Below, piece after piece: positions 10,533 to 24,505 of a DNA stretch of 64,000 bases. The stretch's first letter is position 1; every line of letters begins with the position of its first letter. A model generated the notes under the pieces. The model was not told the DNA's origin. It was given only the letters and a program-made list of their open reading frames with translations, and searched no databases. This DNA is from Photobacterium damselae. Lineage in GTDB: Bacteria; Pseudomonadota; Gammaproteobacteria; Enterobacterales; Vibrionaceae. The stretch covers positions 120,073-184,072 of the forward strand of contig NZ_PYOG01000007.1 of assembly GCF_003026815.1 (NCBI RefSeq), in the 5' to 3' direction. The position numbers and the translations under genes are program-made.

Positions 10533-10558
10533 AAGGAGGTGAACGTATCACCTCCTTT
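10533..10558 (+). terminator. Hairpin between tcyP and the flavoprotein gene
   Basis: A perfect 10-bp stem (AAGGAGGTGA / TCACCTCCTT) with loop ACGTA, then TTTGTTAT. The weak T-tract suggests partial termination, letting the downstream gene be transcribed at a lower level. Confidence 0.65.
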
Positions 10559-10577
10559 GTTATAGCAAGGAATCACA

Positions 10578-11906
10578 ATGAAAATCATCATTATTGGTGG
10601 CGAAGCAGCTGGTATGAGTGCTGCAGCAAAAGCAAAACGTATTGAGCCTAATGCTGAAATTGTCGTCTATGAAGCATCAAAAGTGATCTCATTTGGCGCG
10701 TGCGGCCTGCCTTATTTCATTGGCGGTGAATTTGATAATGCAGAATATATGGCTGAATTTACCCCAGAGCAATTTGCCACCAAAGGCATCACAGTCTTAA
10801 CAGAGCATCGAGTTCTCTCTATTGATGATAAGAGCCAACAGCTGACTGTTGAGCACTGCGACGAAACATTCACAACGAACTATGATCGCCTTATGATTGC
10901 CACAGGAGCAAAGGAGATCTTGCCACCAATTGCAGGACTCGATAGACAAGGCGTTTATTCTCTACGAAAAATGCAAGATGGCTTAACCATAAAACAGGCT
11001 CTAGCCTCACCTACATGCCAGCACGTGACCGTTATTGGTTCTGGATTTATCGGACTTGAAGTCGTTGAAGCTCTGATTAATCAAGGTAAAGATGTTCGCC
11101 TTATTGAACGAGCAGAACGACTTATCCCAGATGCTTTTGAACCTGAAATTAGCCAGCTCTTGTATCACGAACTAGAGCAAGCTGGCGTCAATATTCACCT
11201 TAATGAATCAGTTGAGGCCGTTGTTGGAGACCACCAGGTTACCAGCATTAAAACTGACCAAGATATTTACCCAACCGACATGGTGATTTGCTGTACCGGA
11301 GTCAAACCTAATACCGAATTTTTACATAATACACGGCTAGAACGACTTTCTAATGGTGCGATTATTATCGATCAGCAAGGCAAAACATCCGTAGAAAATA
11401 TTTGGGCAGCCGGTGATTGCGCCACAATTTGGCATGCTCAACTGCAAAAGCCTGTCTATGTTCCCCTTGCTACAGGTGCCAATAAAATGGGTCGCTTAGT
11501 GGGAGAGAACTTAGCAGGAAAATCCCTACAGTTTAAAGGAACCCTTGCAACCAGTTGTGTGAAAGTTTTAGGCTTAGAAGCAGGTCGAACTGGTTTGTCA
11601 GAAGCGCAAGCTCAAGCCGAAAATATTGACTATCGCTCAGTTTTTATTAGTGATAAGTGCCATACAAACTATTGCCACGGTCAATCCCCTCTTCATATTA
11701 AGCTAATTTATCAGGCTCAAGATAAAAAAATCATTGGAGCCCAAATGATCGGCAATAAAGGTGCAGTCCATCGTATTGATGCATTAGCCGTTGCTATCAC
11801 TTTAGGAGCGACAACGGACCAATTAGGTATGATGGATTTTGCTTATGCTCCACCGTTCTCTCGTACTTGGGATATCATGAACGTAGCAGGCAATGTTGCC
11901 AAGTAA
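10578..11906 (+). CDS. FAD-dependent CoA-disulfide reductase-like oxidoreductase
   Basis: A 442-residue pyridine-nucleotide-disulfide oxidoreductase of the CoA-disulfide reductase/NADH oxidase/peroxidase group. The FAD-binding motif IIIIGGEAAGMSAAAKAKR is at the N-terminus. A single redox Cys (Cys42) sits in SFGACGLPYFIGG, the class hallmark. The NAD(P)H fold GSGFIGLEVVEAL is around residue 155, a second FAD motif (WAAGDCA) near 275, and the C-terminal dimerisation domain holds FAYAPPFSRTWD. No fused rhodanese domain. Linked to tcyP, it plausibly reduces a low-molecular-weight disulfide made during cystine uptake; NADH oxidase or persulfide reductase is possible. SD AAGGA precedes the ATG. 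Confidence 0.85.
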   Translation: MKIIIIGGEAAGMSAAAKAKRIEPNAEIVVYEASKVISFGACGLPYFIGGEFDNAEYMAEFTPEQFATKGITVLTEHRVLSIDDKSQQLTVEHCDETFTTNYDRLMIATGAKEILPPIAGLDRQGVYSLRKMQDGLTIKQALASPTCQHVTVIGSGFIGLEVVEALINQGKDVRLIERAERLIPDAFEPEISQLLYHELEQAGVNIHLNESVEAVVGDHQVTSIKTDQDIYPTDMVICCTGVKPNTEFLHNTRLERLSNGAIIIDQQGKTSVENIWAAGDCATIWHAQLQKPVYVPLATGANKMGRLVGENLAGKSLQFKGTLATSCVKVLGLEAGRTGLSEAQAQAENIDYRSVFISDKCHTNYCHGQSPLHIKLIYQAQDKKIIGAQMIGNKGAVHRIDALAVAITLGATTDQLGMMDFAYAPPFSRTWDIMNVAGNVAK

Positions 11907-11914
11907 ATACAATC

Positions 11915-11942
11915 ATTCACTGGGCTCAATAGCTCAGTGAAT
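11915..11942 (+). terminator. Terminator after the flavoprotein gene
   Basis: A 12-bp stem with one G-U pair (ATTCACTGGGCT / AGCTCAGTGAAT), loop CAAT, 8 bases past the stop, followed by an AT-rich tail. Confidence 0.75.
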
Positions 11943-12408
11943 ATTTATTCAATCAAAGTCATTTTATAAACTGTAAAAAATATCCAACCTAACTATTTTC
12001 TCAAAACCATTCCTTGTAAGCATTTGTTAACAATTAACCTTTCCTCTACATTTAGCCATCAATATGAGCAAAAGAATAATTTTCAGCCAATTTTCATAGC
12101 TTGAGAATCACGCAATTATTCTACTATTCAACAGATTGATATGCCGATAGACTCGAAAAAACCGAAGGAATTACTCGAAAAAACATAAACCGAGTAAATA
12201 ACGGAGGGTTTTATTGCCACAAATGTTAACAAACAGTAAAAAATATCGCTTATTGAACACTATTTCCATTTTAAAAATGTGATCTAACCGAGATCTTGCA
12301 TTTTAATTTTATTTTTTACTTCGCTTTAACACCTGTTCTACTGCTACCCTGCGTAGCACCTCTGGTAAATGAATTACAGAGTGAATAATTATAAGGAGCA
12401 TTCAATTA
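11943..12408. other. Long AT-rich leader region of the symporter gene at 12409
   Basis: This gap of about 470 bases holds no convincing gene. It contains 12-bp tandem direct repeats at 12151 and 12173 (listed separately) and, at 12203-12282, a GGAGGG site followed by a 22-codon frame beginning TTG, which could be a leader peptide but is unproven. The true promoter is not obvious. AGGAG (12394) is the ribosome-binding site of the next gene. Confidence 0.5.
12151..12184. promoter_or_regulatory. Tandem 12-bp direct repeats (possible activator site)
   Basis: ACTCGAAAAAAC occurs exactly at 12151-12162 and again at 12173-12184, a 22-bp period, i.e. about two helical turns. That geometry suits a dimeric regulator binding one DNA face upstream of the symporter gene. 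No known operator consensus is claimed. Confidence 0.4.
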
Positions 12409-13680
12409 ATGAAAGCAGAGAAGAAAAAAATGTCCCTAACCGGCCGAGTCATTCTTGGTATGGTATTAGGTATTTTGACAGGGTTTATTATTCGCAGTCT
12501 TTTTGCTGATGTCGCCTTTATCCACGACTACATCGTTAACGGTCTATTTGATGTAGGTGGAAAAATCTTTATTGCCAGCTTAAAGATGCTCGTTGTTCCA
12601 CTGGTCTTTGTCTCTCTTGTTTGCGGAACCAGTTCGCTTAAAGACATTACAACGCTTGGACGTCTTGGTGGTAAAACTCTAGCCTTCTATATTGCAACAA
12701 CGGCTATTGCTATCACCTTAGCACTCACCATGGGTACGCTGTTCAAACCAGGCGCAGGTGCGGATCTGACTGCTGCAACATCATTTAGCGCCAAAGAAGC
12801 GCCATCTTTGGGTGATGTTATCATTGGTATGTTCCCAACCAACCCTATTAGCTCAATGGCTCAAGGCAATACGTTACAGATCATTGTATTTGCCATTTTA
12901 TTTGGTATTGCCATCAGTGCGGCAGGAAAACCAGGCGAACGTTTAGCGGCGGTATTTTCAGATCTCAATGAAGTCATCATGAAACTGGTCGCTCTATTGA
13001 TGAACATTGCTCCATTTGGTGTGTTCTTCCTAATGGCGAAACTGTTCACAGGATTAGGCCTTGATGCCATCTTCAACTTATTAGGTTACTTCTTAGTCCT
13101 AACAGCTACACTGCTGATCCACGGCCTAGTGACATATTCGGTGATGCTAAAATCCTTTACCGGACTTAGCCCGAAGACCTTCTTTAAGAAGATGGAAGAT
13201 GCCATTATGTTTGCCTTTTCAACTGCATCTTCGAACGCAACCATTCCTGTTACGATGGAAACAGCAACCAAACGCATGGGGGTAAACAATAAGATCGCTT
13301 CGTTTACCGTACCGCTTGGTGCAACCATTAATATGGATGGTACTGCTATCATGCAAGGTGTTGCGACGGCATTTATCGCTCAGGCCTTTAATATTGATTT
13401 AACCATGAGTGATTATCTTGCAGTTATTATGACGGCAACATTAGCTTCGATTGGTACTGCTGGCGTTCCTGGTGTGGGTCTTATTATGCTAGCCATGGTT
13501 CTTAACCAAGTGGGCCTACCTGTTGAAGGTATCGCTCTGATTATGGGTGTAGACCGCTTGCTTGATATGATTCGTACTGCAGTAAATATTACAGGCGATA
13601 CGGTTGTGACCTGTATTGTGGCAAAAACTGAAGGTGAATTAGATTTAGATCGCTTCCACGATCCTCTAGCAGGTGAATAA
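12409..13680 (+). CDS. Dicarboxylate/amino-acid:cation symporter (GltP/DctA-like)
   Basis: A 423-residue DAACS (SLC1-fold) transporter that would import glutamate/aspartate or C4-dicarboxylates with cations across the inner membrane. The diagnostic motifs are the serine-rich hairpin FAFSTASSNATIPVTMET (about residue 270), the NMDGTAIMQGVAT segment in helix 7 (about 307), the second hairpin SIGTAGVPGVG (about 350), and MGVDRLLDMIRTAVNITGD in helix 8, whose Asp and Arg set amino-acid versus dicarboxylate choice. The Asp-Arg pattern suggests acidic amino acids, but the substrate is inference. SD AGGAG lies 10 bases before ATG. Single-gene unit with its own terminator. Confidence 0.88.
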   Translation: MKAEKKKMSLTGRVILGMVLGILTGFIIRSLFADVAFIHDYIVNGLFDVGGKIFIASLKMLVVPLVFVSLVCGTSSLKDITTLGRLGGKTLAFYIATTAIAITLALTMGTLFKPGAGADLTAATSFSAKEAPSLGDVIIGMFPTNPISSMAQGNTLQIIVFAILFGIAISAAGKPGERLAAVFSDLNEVIMKLVALLMNIAPFGVFFLMAKLFTGLGLDAIFNLLGYFLVLTATLLIHGLVTYSVMLKSFTGLSPKTFFKKMEDAIMFAFSTASSNATIPVTMETATKRMGVNNKIASFTVPLGATINMDGTAIMQGVATAFIAQAFNIDLTMSDYLAVIMTATLASIGTAGVPGVGLIMLAMVLNQVGLPVEGIALIMGVDRLLDMIRTAVNITGDTVVTCIVAKTEGELDLDRFHDPLAGE

Positions 13681-13752
13681 GATGAAACGGTTTCTTTTCA
13701 TGGTCGCGAACAGCAAGCCAGTTAAATAGATAAATAACAAGTAAGACAGGTT

Positions 13753-13786
13753 AAGGCGACTTAGTTGGGGCTAAGTCGCCTTTTCT
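13753..13786 (+). terminator. Terminator of the symporter gene
   Basis: A 12-bp perfect stem (AAGGCGACTTAG / CTAAGTCGCCTT), loop TTGGGG, then TTCTTTT. Confidence 0.92.
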
Positions 13787-13822
13787 TTTATGACGAAGAT
13801 AAAAGATTAATGTTCTGTAGTA

Positions 13823-13859
13823 GTGCAACCTTGCACCTTAGTAGCGCAAACTTATTTGC
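13823..13859. promoter_or_regulatory. Two adjacent dyads upstream of the orphan membrane protein
   Basis: GTGCAACCTTGCAC (13823-13836) is an inverted repeat with a 2-base centre. GCAAACTTATTTGC (13846-13859) is a second one. They lie 23 bases apart (start to start) and about 90-125 bases before the next start codon, a plausible tandem operator. No regulator is assigned. Confidence 0.35.
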
Positions 13860-13947
13860 ATCAATATTTAATTAATTGATAAGTAACAAAAAAATATTGG
13901 TATTTTCTTTGCTGCTTTTTCTTCTAAGCAAATAGGGAGAGAGCTTC

Positions 13948-14817
13948 ATGGTATTATCAATCATCATAAGTCTATTCATATTCACAGTCTGTTGTGGGTA
14001 TGTTATCTACCTTTACAACCGAGAATCTCAAGACCTACAGCAGCAATTTAATCAGATTATTGGATTACGTCAGCTGATCTTCTTACTGCGATTTCACCGT
14101 AGAGAGAGCCATAACCGCTTACTAAAGCCGACCGAAAAACAACTCAATATCGAACAACCTTTACCAGAAAGTATTGCAATTCAAAGCTTACTTTTATCTC
14201 TACTTGGTCAAGCAGAGCACCAACACCGCCCAATGTTTCGTTTGCTTAAACAAAGAACTCTACCCATTTTAGAAGAGTGGCCTAGTTACAGTATCGCCCG
14301 TAATCAAGCCGTTCATGGTAAAGCTATCCGCCATGTTTTCTATTTGATCGATGATTTAGTCACTCAAGCATTATTATCTGCCGATCAAGAAGAACTGTTT
14401 AAACAATACCAACTGGCATGGCCTATGATTTTAAATGCGTTAGATAGCCTTGCTCGCTTTCGCTGCGATATTGAGTTAACCAGTAAGCCCAAACAGCACT
14501 ATTATCAAAGTTTACAAATACAGCTCAAAGTGATTGAACGTCGATTAAAGCAAGTCTCTTTGATTCAACAGCATCAACTACCAAGTATTGCGTTCGATGA
14601 TCTTGAGTACAAATTCAATCAACTCAAACACAGTGATAAACAGCCTATAGATGCGCAACAATCGCTGTATTTTTTATCTCAACAGATCTCAGATTTTATC
14701 TTTACCCTATTTGATTTAATGCTAAAAGACATTGCCCAATCACTTGATGTTCGGATGCCCGATATTGCACCACAGCAACAACCAAATATATTCACCCTTC
14801 AATCGAATAAACCATAA
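13948..14817 (+). CDS. Uncharacterised membrane-anchored protein
   Basis: A 289-residue protein with one N-terminal transmembrane helix (residues about 2-22) and a mostly alpha-helical body rich in Gln, Leu and His. Recognisable pieces are a RQLIFLLRFHRRESHNRLL helix near residue 42, an RNQAVHGKAIRHVFYLIDDL helix near 130, and LDSLARFRCDIEL near 165. This helix-with-Arg pattern faintly recalls nitrate/nitrite-sensing (NIT) helical domains, but the similarity is weak and no output domain is attached. SD GGGAG/GAGAG precedes ATG. It ends in a bidirectional terminator shared with serS. I do not recognise a family. Confidence 0.75.
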   Translation: MVLSIIISLFIFTVCCGYVIYLYNRESQDLQQQFNQIIGLRQLIFLLRFHRRESHNRLLKPTEKQLNIEQPLPESIAIQSLLLSLLGQAEHQHRPMFRLLKQRTLPILEEWPSYSIARNQAVHGKAIRHVFYLIDDLVTQALLSADQEELFKQYQLAWPMILNALDSLARFRCDIELTSKPKQHYYQSLQIQLKVIERRLKQVSLIQQHQLPSIAFDDLEYKFNQLKHSDKQPIDAQQSLYFLSQQISDFIFTLFDLMLKDIAQSLDVRMPDIAPQQQPNIFTLQSNKP

Positions 14818-14818
14818 A

Positions 14819-14844
14819 AAAACCCAGCACAATGGCTGGGTTTT
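14819..14844. terminator. Bidirectional terminator between orphan gene and serS
   Basis: A 10-bp perfect stem AAAACCCAGC / GCTGGGTTTT with loop ACAATG. A-run on the left, T-run on the right. Confidence 0.9.
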
Positions 14845-14865
14845 GTATGTACTTAATCGAGAAGA

Positions 14866-16212
<1,347 letters not shown>

Positions 16213-16360
16213 TCATTCCGACAGTTCTTGTCAAAATGTTCTGGTCTCAATCTGGACAAATAACGATTAAGATTTACTCAAGGTTACTTATCCAGATTGT
16301 TCTAATGTTATTCATCTTCAGTAGTACTAAAGACTATCCCTAAACGATACCCAAAAAGCC

Positions 16361-17704
16361 TTAGTTTTGGTAGCGCTTTAATGGGCTTTTTGCATCTAAA
16401 CTGGCAAGATAATCCAACTTTTCCGCAATTTTGGTCTCAAGACCGCGATTTGAAGGGTAATAGTAACGAGTATGTTGCATTTCTGGTGGAAAGTAACACT
16501 CACCGGCAGCGTATGCTCCAGGCTCATCATGTGCGTATCGATATTCTGCTCCATACCCCAACTCTTTCATTAATTTGGTTGGCGCATTTCGCAAATGAAC
16601 AGGAACCTCATAGTCAGGGCTATTAAGTGCATCTGCTTTAGCTTGATTAAACGCAACGTAGACAGCATTACTTTTGGCCGCACATGCTAAATAGACAATC
16701 GCTTGAGCAATAGCACGTTCGCCCTCATAAGCTCCCACTCGAGTAAAGCAATCCCATGCAGATACCGCCACTTGCATCGCCCTTGGGTCTGCATTACCAA
16801 TATCTTCAGAAGCAATAGCCAATAAGCGCCTTGCTACATACAGCGGATCACAACCTGCTTGTAGCATTCGAGCAAACCAATATAAGGCACCATCTGGATT
16901 TGAACCACGAATCGACTTATGTACTGCCGAAATCATGTCGTACCACATATCGCCTTTATTATCGAAACGAGCAATCTTCTCACCTGCAACTTCGGCTAAT
17001 AAAGGTAGCGTGATCTGCTTGATCCCCTTGCTATCTTCTTCTGCCATATCGATAAGCTGCTCAAGATAGTTGAGAGACATTCGAGCATCGCCACACACTA
17101 AATCGGCTAACCGCTCTTTGACATCGTCGACAAAATTTAGATTGGTATCGCTTACCCCACGCTCTTTATCATTAAGAGCTTGATCCAAAACTTCTAGAAT
17201 CTCTTCTTTTTCCAGCGATTTCAGCTTATAAACGCGGGCGCGAGATAACAGAGCGTTATTAAGTTCAAACGAAGGGTTTTCGGTTGTCGCACCAATAAAG
17301 GTGACAGTTCCATCCTCAATGTGCGGTAGAAAAGCATCTTGCTGACTTTTATTAAAACGATGAACCTCATCAACAAATAAAATGGTACGCCGACCCGCCA
17401 TTTTATTATCACGAGCTTTATCAATAGCAGCTCGAATATCTTTAACACCAGATGTTACCGCAGATACACGCTCTACTTCAGCATTAGCATAATTAGCCGC
17501 AACTTCGGCAAGAGTGGTTTTCCCCGTACCTGGCGGCCCCCATAAAATCATTGAATGCAGATGCCCAGCTTCAAGTGCTCGACGAAGTGGTTTCCCTTCT
17601 CCTAAAATGTGCTTTTGCCCAATGTACTCTTGTACTGTACGCGGACGCATTCTGGCCGCTAAGGGACGAAAATCTGAAGAGAAATCTAGGCTGAAGTTAT
17701 TCAA
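16361..17704 (-). CDS. rarA: Replication-associated recombination protein RarA (MgsA)
   Basis: A AAA+ ATPase of the RarA/WRNIP1/Mgs1 family that acts at stalled replication forks and ssDNA gaps. Walker A is GPPGTGKTT (about residue 56-64), Walker [11 protein letters not shown], sensor 1 [12 protein letters not shown]. The C-terminal tetramerisation region runs from about 240. I start it at a TTG (17704), preceded 8 bases upstream by GGGAG, giving [20 protein letters not shown] and 447 residues, the E. coli RarA length. The ATG five codons upstream (17719) would put that Shine-Dalgarno inside the gene. Immediately downstream of lolA. Confidence 0.95.
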   Translation of the reverse strand: MNNFSLDFSSDFRPLAARMRPRTVQEYIGQKHILGEGKPLRRALEAGHLHSMILWGPPGTGKTTLAEVAANYANAEVERVSAVTSGVKDIRAAIDKARDNKMAGRRTILFVDEVHRFNKSQQDAFLPHIEDGTVTFIGATTENPSFELNNALLSRARVYKLKSLEKEEILEVLDQALNDKERGVSDTNLNFVDDVKERLADLVCGDARMSLNYLEQLIDMAEEDSKGIKQITLPLLAEVAGEKIARFDNKGDMWYDMISAVHKSIRGSNPDGALYWFARMLQAGCDPLYVARRLLAIASEDIGNADPRAMQVAVSAWDCFTRVGAYEGERAIAQAIVYLACAAKSNAVYVAFNQAKADALNSPDYEVPVHLRNAPTKLMKELGYGAEYRYAHDEPGAYAAGECYFPPEMQHTRYYYPSNRGLETKIAEKLDYLASLDAKSPLKRYQN

Positions 17705-17731
17705 AATAACCACTCCCATATAACAGAAAAA

Positions 17732-17749
17732 GGTGGCACTTACGCCACC
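17732..17749 (-). terminator. Terminator between lolA and rarA
   Basis: Stem GGTGGC/GCCACC with 6-base loop, followed on the minus strand by TTTTTCTG. It sits just before the rarA ribosome-binding site, so rarA expression through lolA depends on read-through or an unseen promoter. Confidence 0.65.
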
Positions 17750-17810
17750 CTAGAAAATATTGGTCACTTAGCGCTCGGCCAAGTTTCGTATGACTACCGC
17801 TATATAACCA

Positions 17811-18422
17811 TTAATTACGCTGGTCGTCTACTTCAACCCCTTTCGGTGGTACAAACGTAAAGAGCTTCGCAGCAGGTGTTGCGGTTTTAAAATCGTTAAA
17901 CGTAAATGAGCTCTTTTGTCCATCTTGCTCAACCACAGTAAAATTACGGACTTGACCATTCTTATTTACTGTCAGAACAAATTTACCCATCGATGAAGTT
18001 TTATCTTTAGGCGTTAAGGTAAAAGTATCTGCTGTTTGATGGACATTATATTGTGACCAATCACTAGCACTATTACGTGTTAATAAAACAAATGGCGTCT
18101 GTTCAGTGGCATTTTTTAACCACATTGCCGTTACTTGCTCAACAAATGGATTGTAATACCAAACCGTTTTACCATCAGAGACTAACAAATTCTCGTCCGG
18201 CTTTTGGGTATCCCAACGAAATAGATTTGGACGCTTAACCGCAACAGTACCACTACCATTAACTAAGGTTTCACCATCAGGGCTCACAACTTTTTGCTGA
18301 AAATCAGCCGTAAATGCGTTTACCTTATCCAAACGAGCACTGAGATCTTGCTGTGCATCAGCCCATACGTTTGATGCAAACAACAAAGGGGCAACTAACA
18401 AGCCCAATACTGCTTTTTTCAT
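17811..18422 (-). CDS. lolA: Outer-membrane lipoprotein carrier protein LolA
   Basis: The periplasmic chaperone that takes lipoproteins from LolCDE to LolB. From MKKAVLGLL at 18422 the protein is 203 residues, with a signal peptide cut after about SNVWA (residue 21), as in E. coli LolA. Strong SD GAGGG lies upstream; the longer frame to 18452 is unsupported. Family motifs seen: FTADFQQKVVSPDGE, PNLFRWDTQKPDENLLVSDGKTVWYYNPFVEQVT. Located between ftsK and rarA, the standard gammaproteobacterial order. Confidence 0.96.
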   Translation of the reverse strand: MKKAVLGLLVAPLLFASNVWADAQQDLSARLDKVNAFTADFQQKVVSPDGETLVNGSGTVAVKRPNLFRWDTQKPDENLLVSDGKTVWYYNPFVEQVTAMWLKNATEQTPFVLLTRNSASDWSQYNVHQTADTFTLTPKDKTSSMGKFVLTVNKNGQVRNFTVVEQDGQKSSFTFNDFKTATPAAKLFTFVPPKGVEVDDQRN

Positions 18423-18493
18423 TCTTTTCCCTCTTTCAACAAGATCTGTCATACCAATAAAAACTATTGCCGTTGGTATAGCAGTAATTAAAT

Positions 18494-18530
18494 AATTGCC
18501 GCCACCTAATCATATAGGATGGCGGCAATT
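18494..18530 (-). terminator. Probable terminator of ftsK
   Basis: Stem AATTGCCGCCA / TGGCGGCAATT (11 bp) around an inner CCT/AGG pairing, 25 bases after the ftsK stop on the minus strand, with an AT-rich tail (ATTATTTAATT). Confidence 0.7.
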
Positions 18531-18554
18531 TCATTGTTTACTCACAACAAAAAA

Positions 18555-21779
<3,225 letters not shown>

Positions 21780-22056
21780 GAAAAACTCCGGTGTCTCTAA
21801 CTAACCAATCACGCAATTCCTTCGTGCTGATCAAAGCAGATGGATATTACTTTATATTCTTATTCAACTTCTGGTTGCCCAGCCCATACCCATTTCTATC
21901 AAATAATGGCGAAAACAATAGTGTTCGACATTATACAGAAATGGGCACAAGAAACGTCGCCTTAGTGTAGACGTCTGTTACAAAAAAAGATTCATCATTA
22001 TGTCAATTCATCGGTTTATCTGTCGATTAAACCAGCATCTTTATGATTTTTGAATT
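21780..22056. other. Intergenic DNA upstream of ftsK (no gene seen)
   Basis: Part of a gap of about 450 bases between ftsK and lrp. It should hold ftsK promoters. No open frame here looks like a gene. Confidence 0.5.
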
Positions 22057-22076
22057 CACTGATGAAATATACAGTA
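22057..22076. promoter_or_regulatory. LexA-like box upstream of ftsK
   Basis: CACTGATGAAATATACAGTA matches the enterobacterial LexA pattern TACTG-N10-CAGTA in 9 of 10 fixed positions, with AT-rich centre. It lies between lrp and ftsK. E. coli ftsK (dinH) has a LexA-controlled promoter in the same interval. Confidence 0.6.
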
Positions 22077-22182
22077 TAGAAAGGAAAGCGCCAACTATCC
22101 AAATTGCAATCTGGTGCAAGTTCAAACAATTAAGCAGAGATAAGAGAAAAGCGGTTGATGGCAGACAAAAATAGCAGGCAAA

Positions 22183-22210
22183 ATATGAGCGACTATCTAG
22201 CCGCTCATAT
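22183..22210 (-). terminator. Terminator of lrp
   Basis: Stem ATATGAGCG/CGCTCATAT with a 10-base loop, followed on the minus strand by TTTTGCC, 24 bases past the lrp stop. Confidence 0.8.
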
Positions 22211-22233
22211 CACGAGAATCTAAATTCAATCAA

Positions 22234-22728
22234 TTAACGCGTTTTAATTACCAAGTTATTTGATTGCTTCACTTCTTCCATTACAACATATGTACGAGTG
22301 TCATTTACGCCAGGAAGACGAAGTAGTGTCTCACCCAGTAATTTACGATAAGCAGACATATCTGATACACGTGTTTTTAATAGGTAGTCAAAATCACCCG
22401 ATACAAGATGACATTCTTGAATATCTTCTAACTCTTGTACCGACTTATTAAACTGCTCGAACACATCAGGAGCACCACGGTTTAGTGTTATCTCAACAAA
22501 AACAAGTAGAGACGCATCTAAATACTGAGGGTTAAGTAATGCAGTGTAGCCACTAATATAGCCTTGACGTTCTAGACGACGAACACGCTCAAGACAGGGA
22601 GTTGGGGAAAGACCTACACGTTTTGATAACTCAACGTTAGAGATACGACCATCTTTCTGTAACTCGTTTAAGATATTGCGGTCAATACGATCCAATTCCT
22701 TGGACGGTTTTTTCTTGGTATCTACCAT
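22234..22728 (-). CDS. lrp: Leucine-responsive regulatory protein Lrp
   Basis: Global transcription regulator of amino-acid metabolism and feast/famine response. Starting at MVDTKKKPSKELDRIDRNIL (22728) it is 164 residues, the same as E. coli Lrp. The helix-turn-helix lies at about residues 30-50 (NVELSKRVGLSPTPCLERVRRL), followed by the RAM/AsnC effector domain with the leucine-response region HLVSGDFDYLLKTRVSDM. The SD AGGTGG precedes the ATG; the 43 upstream in-frame codons are not family-like. It lies beside ftsK and divergent from trxB, as in E. coli. Confidence 0.96.
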   Translation of the reverse strand: MVDTKKKPSKELDRIDRNILNELQKDGRISNVELSKRVGLSPTPCLERVRRLERQGYISGYTALLNPQYLDASLLVFVEITLNRGAPDVFEQFNKSVQELEDIQECHLVSGDFDYLLKTRVSDMSAYRKLLGETLLRLPGVNDTRTYVVMEEVKQSNNLVIKTR

Positions 22729-24357
<1,629 letters not shown>

Positions 24358-24367
24358 TCAATAACAG

Positions 24368-24400
24368 ACCGCTGCCTTTTTGGTGGCGGTTTGCTTTTCT
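24368..24400 (+). terminator. Terminator of trxB
   Basis: A nine-pair stem with two wobbles (ACCGCTGCC / GGTGGCGGT), loop TTTTT, then TTGCTTTTCTTTC. Confidence 0.85.
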
Positions 24401-24505
24401 TTCTTATATTTAGAAGTCTTTTACTTCTAACATAAGGCTTACTTACTAGGAAACAGTCTCTTTAAGTAATCCTTGTGTTTTGCTTTTTAACATTGAAACC
24501 ATTCT

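Noticed and set aside
12276..12300. CRP site before the symporter gene
   Set aside because: Only the left half TGTGATCT matches; the right half does not.
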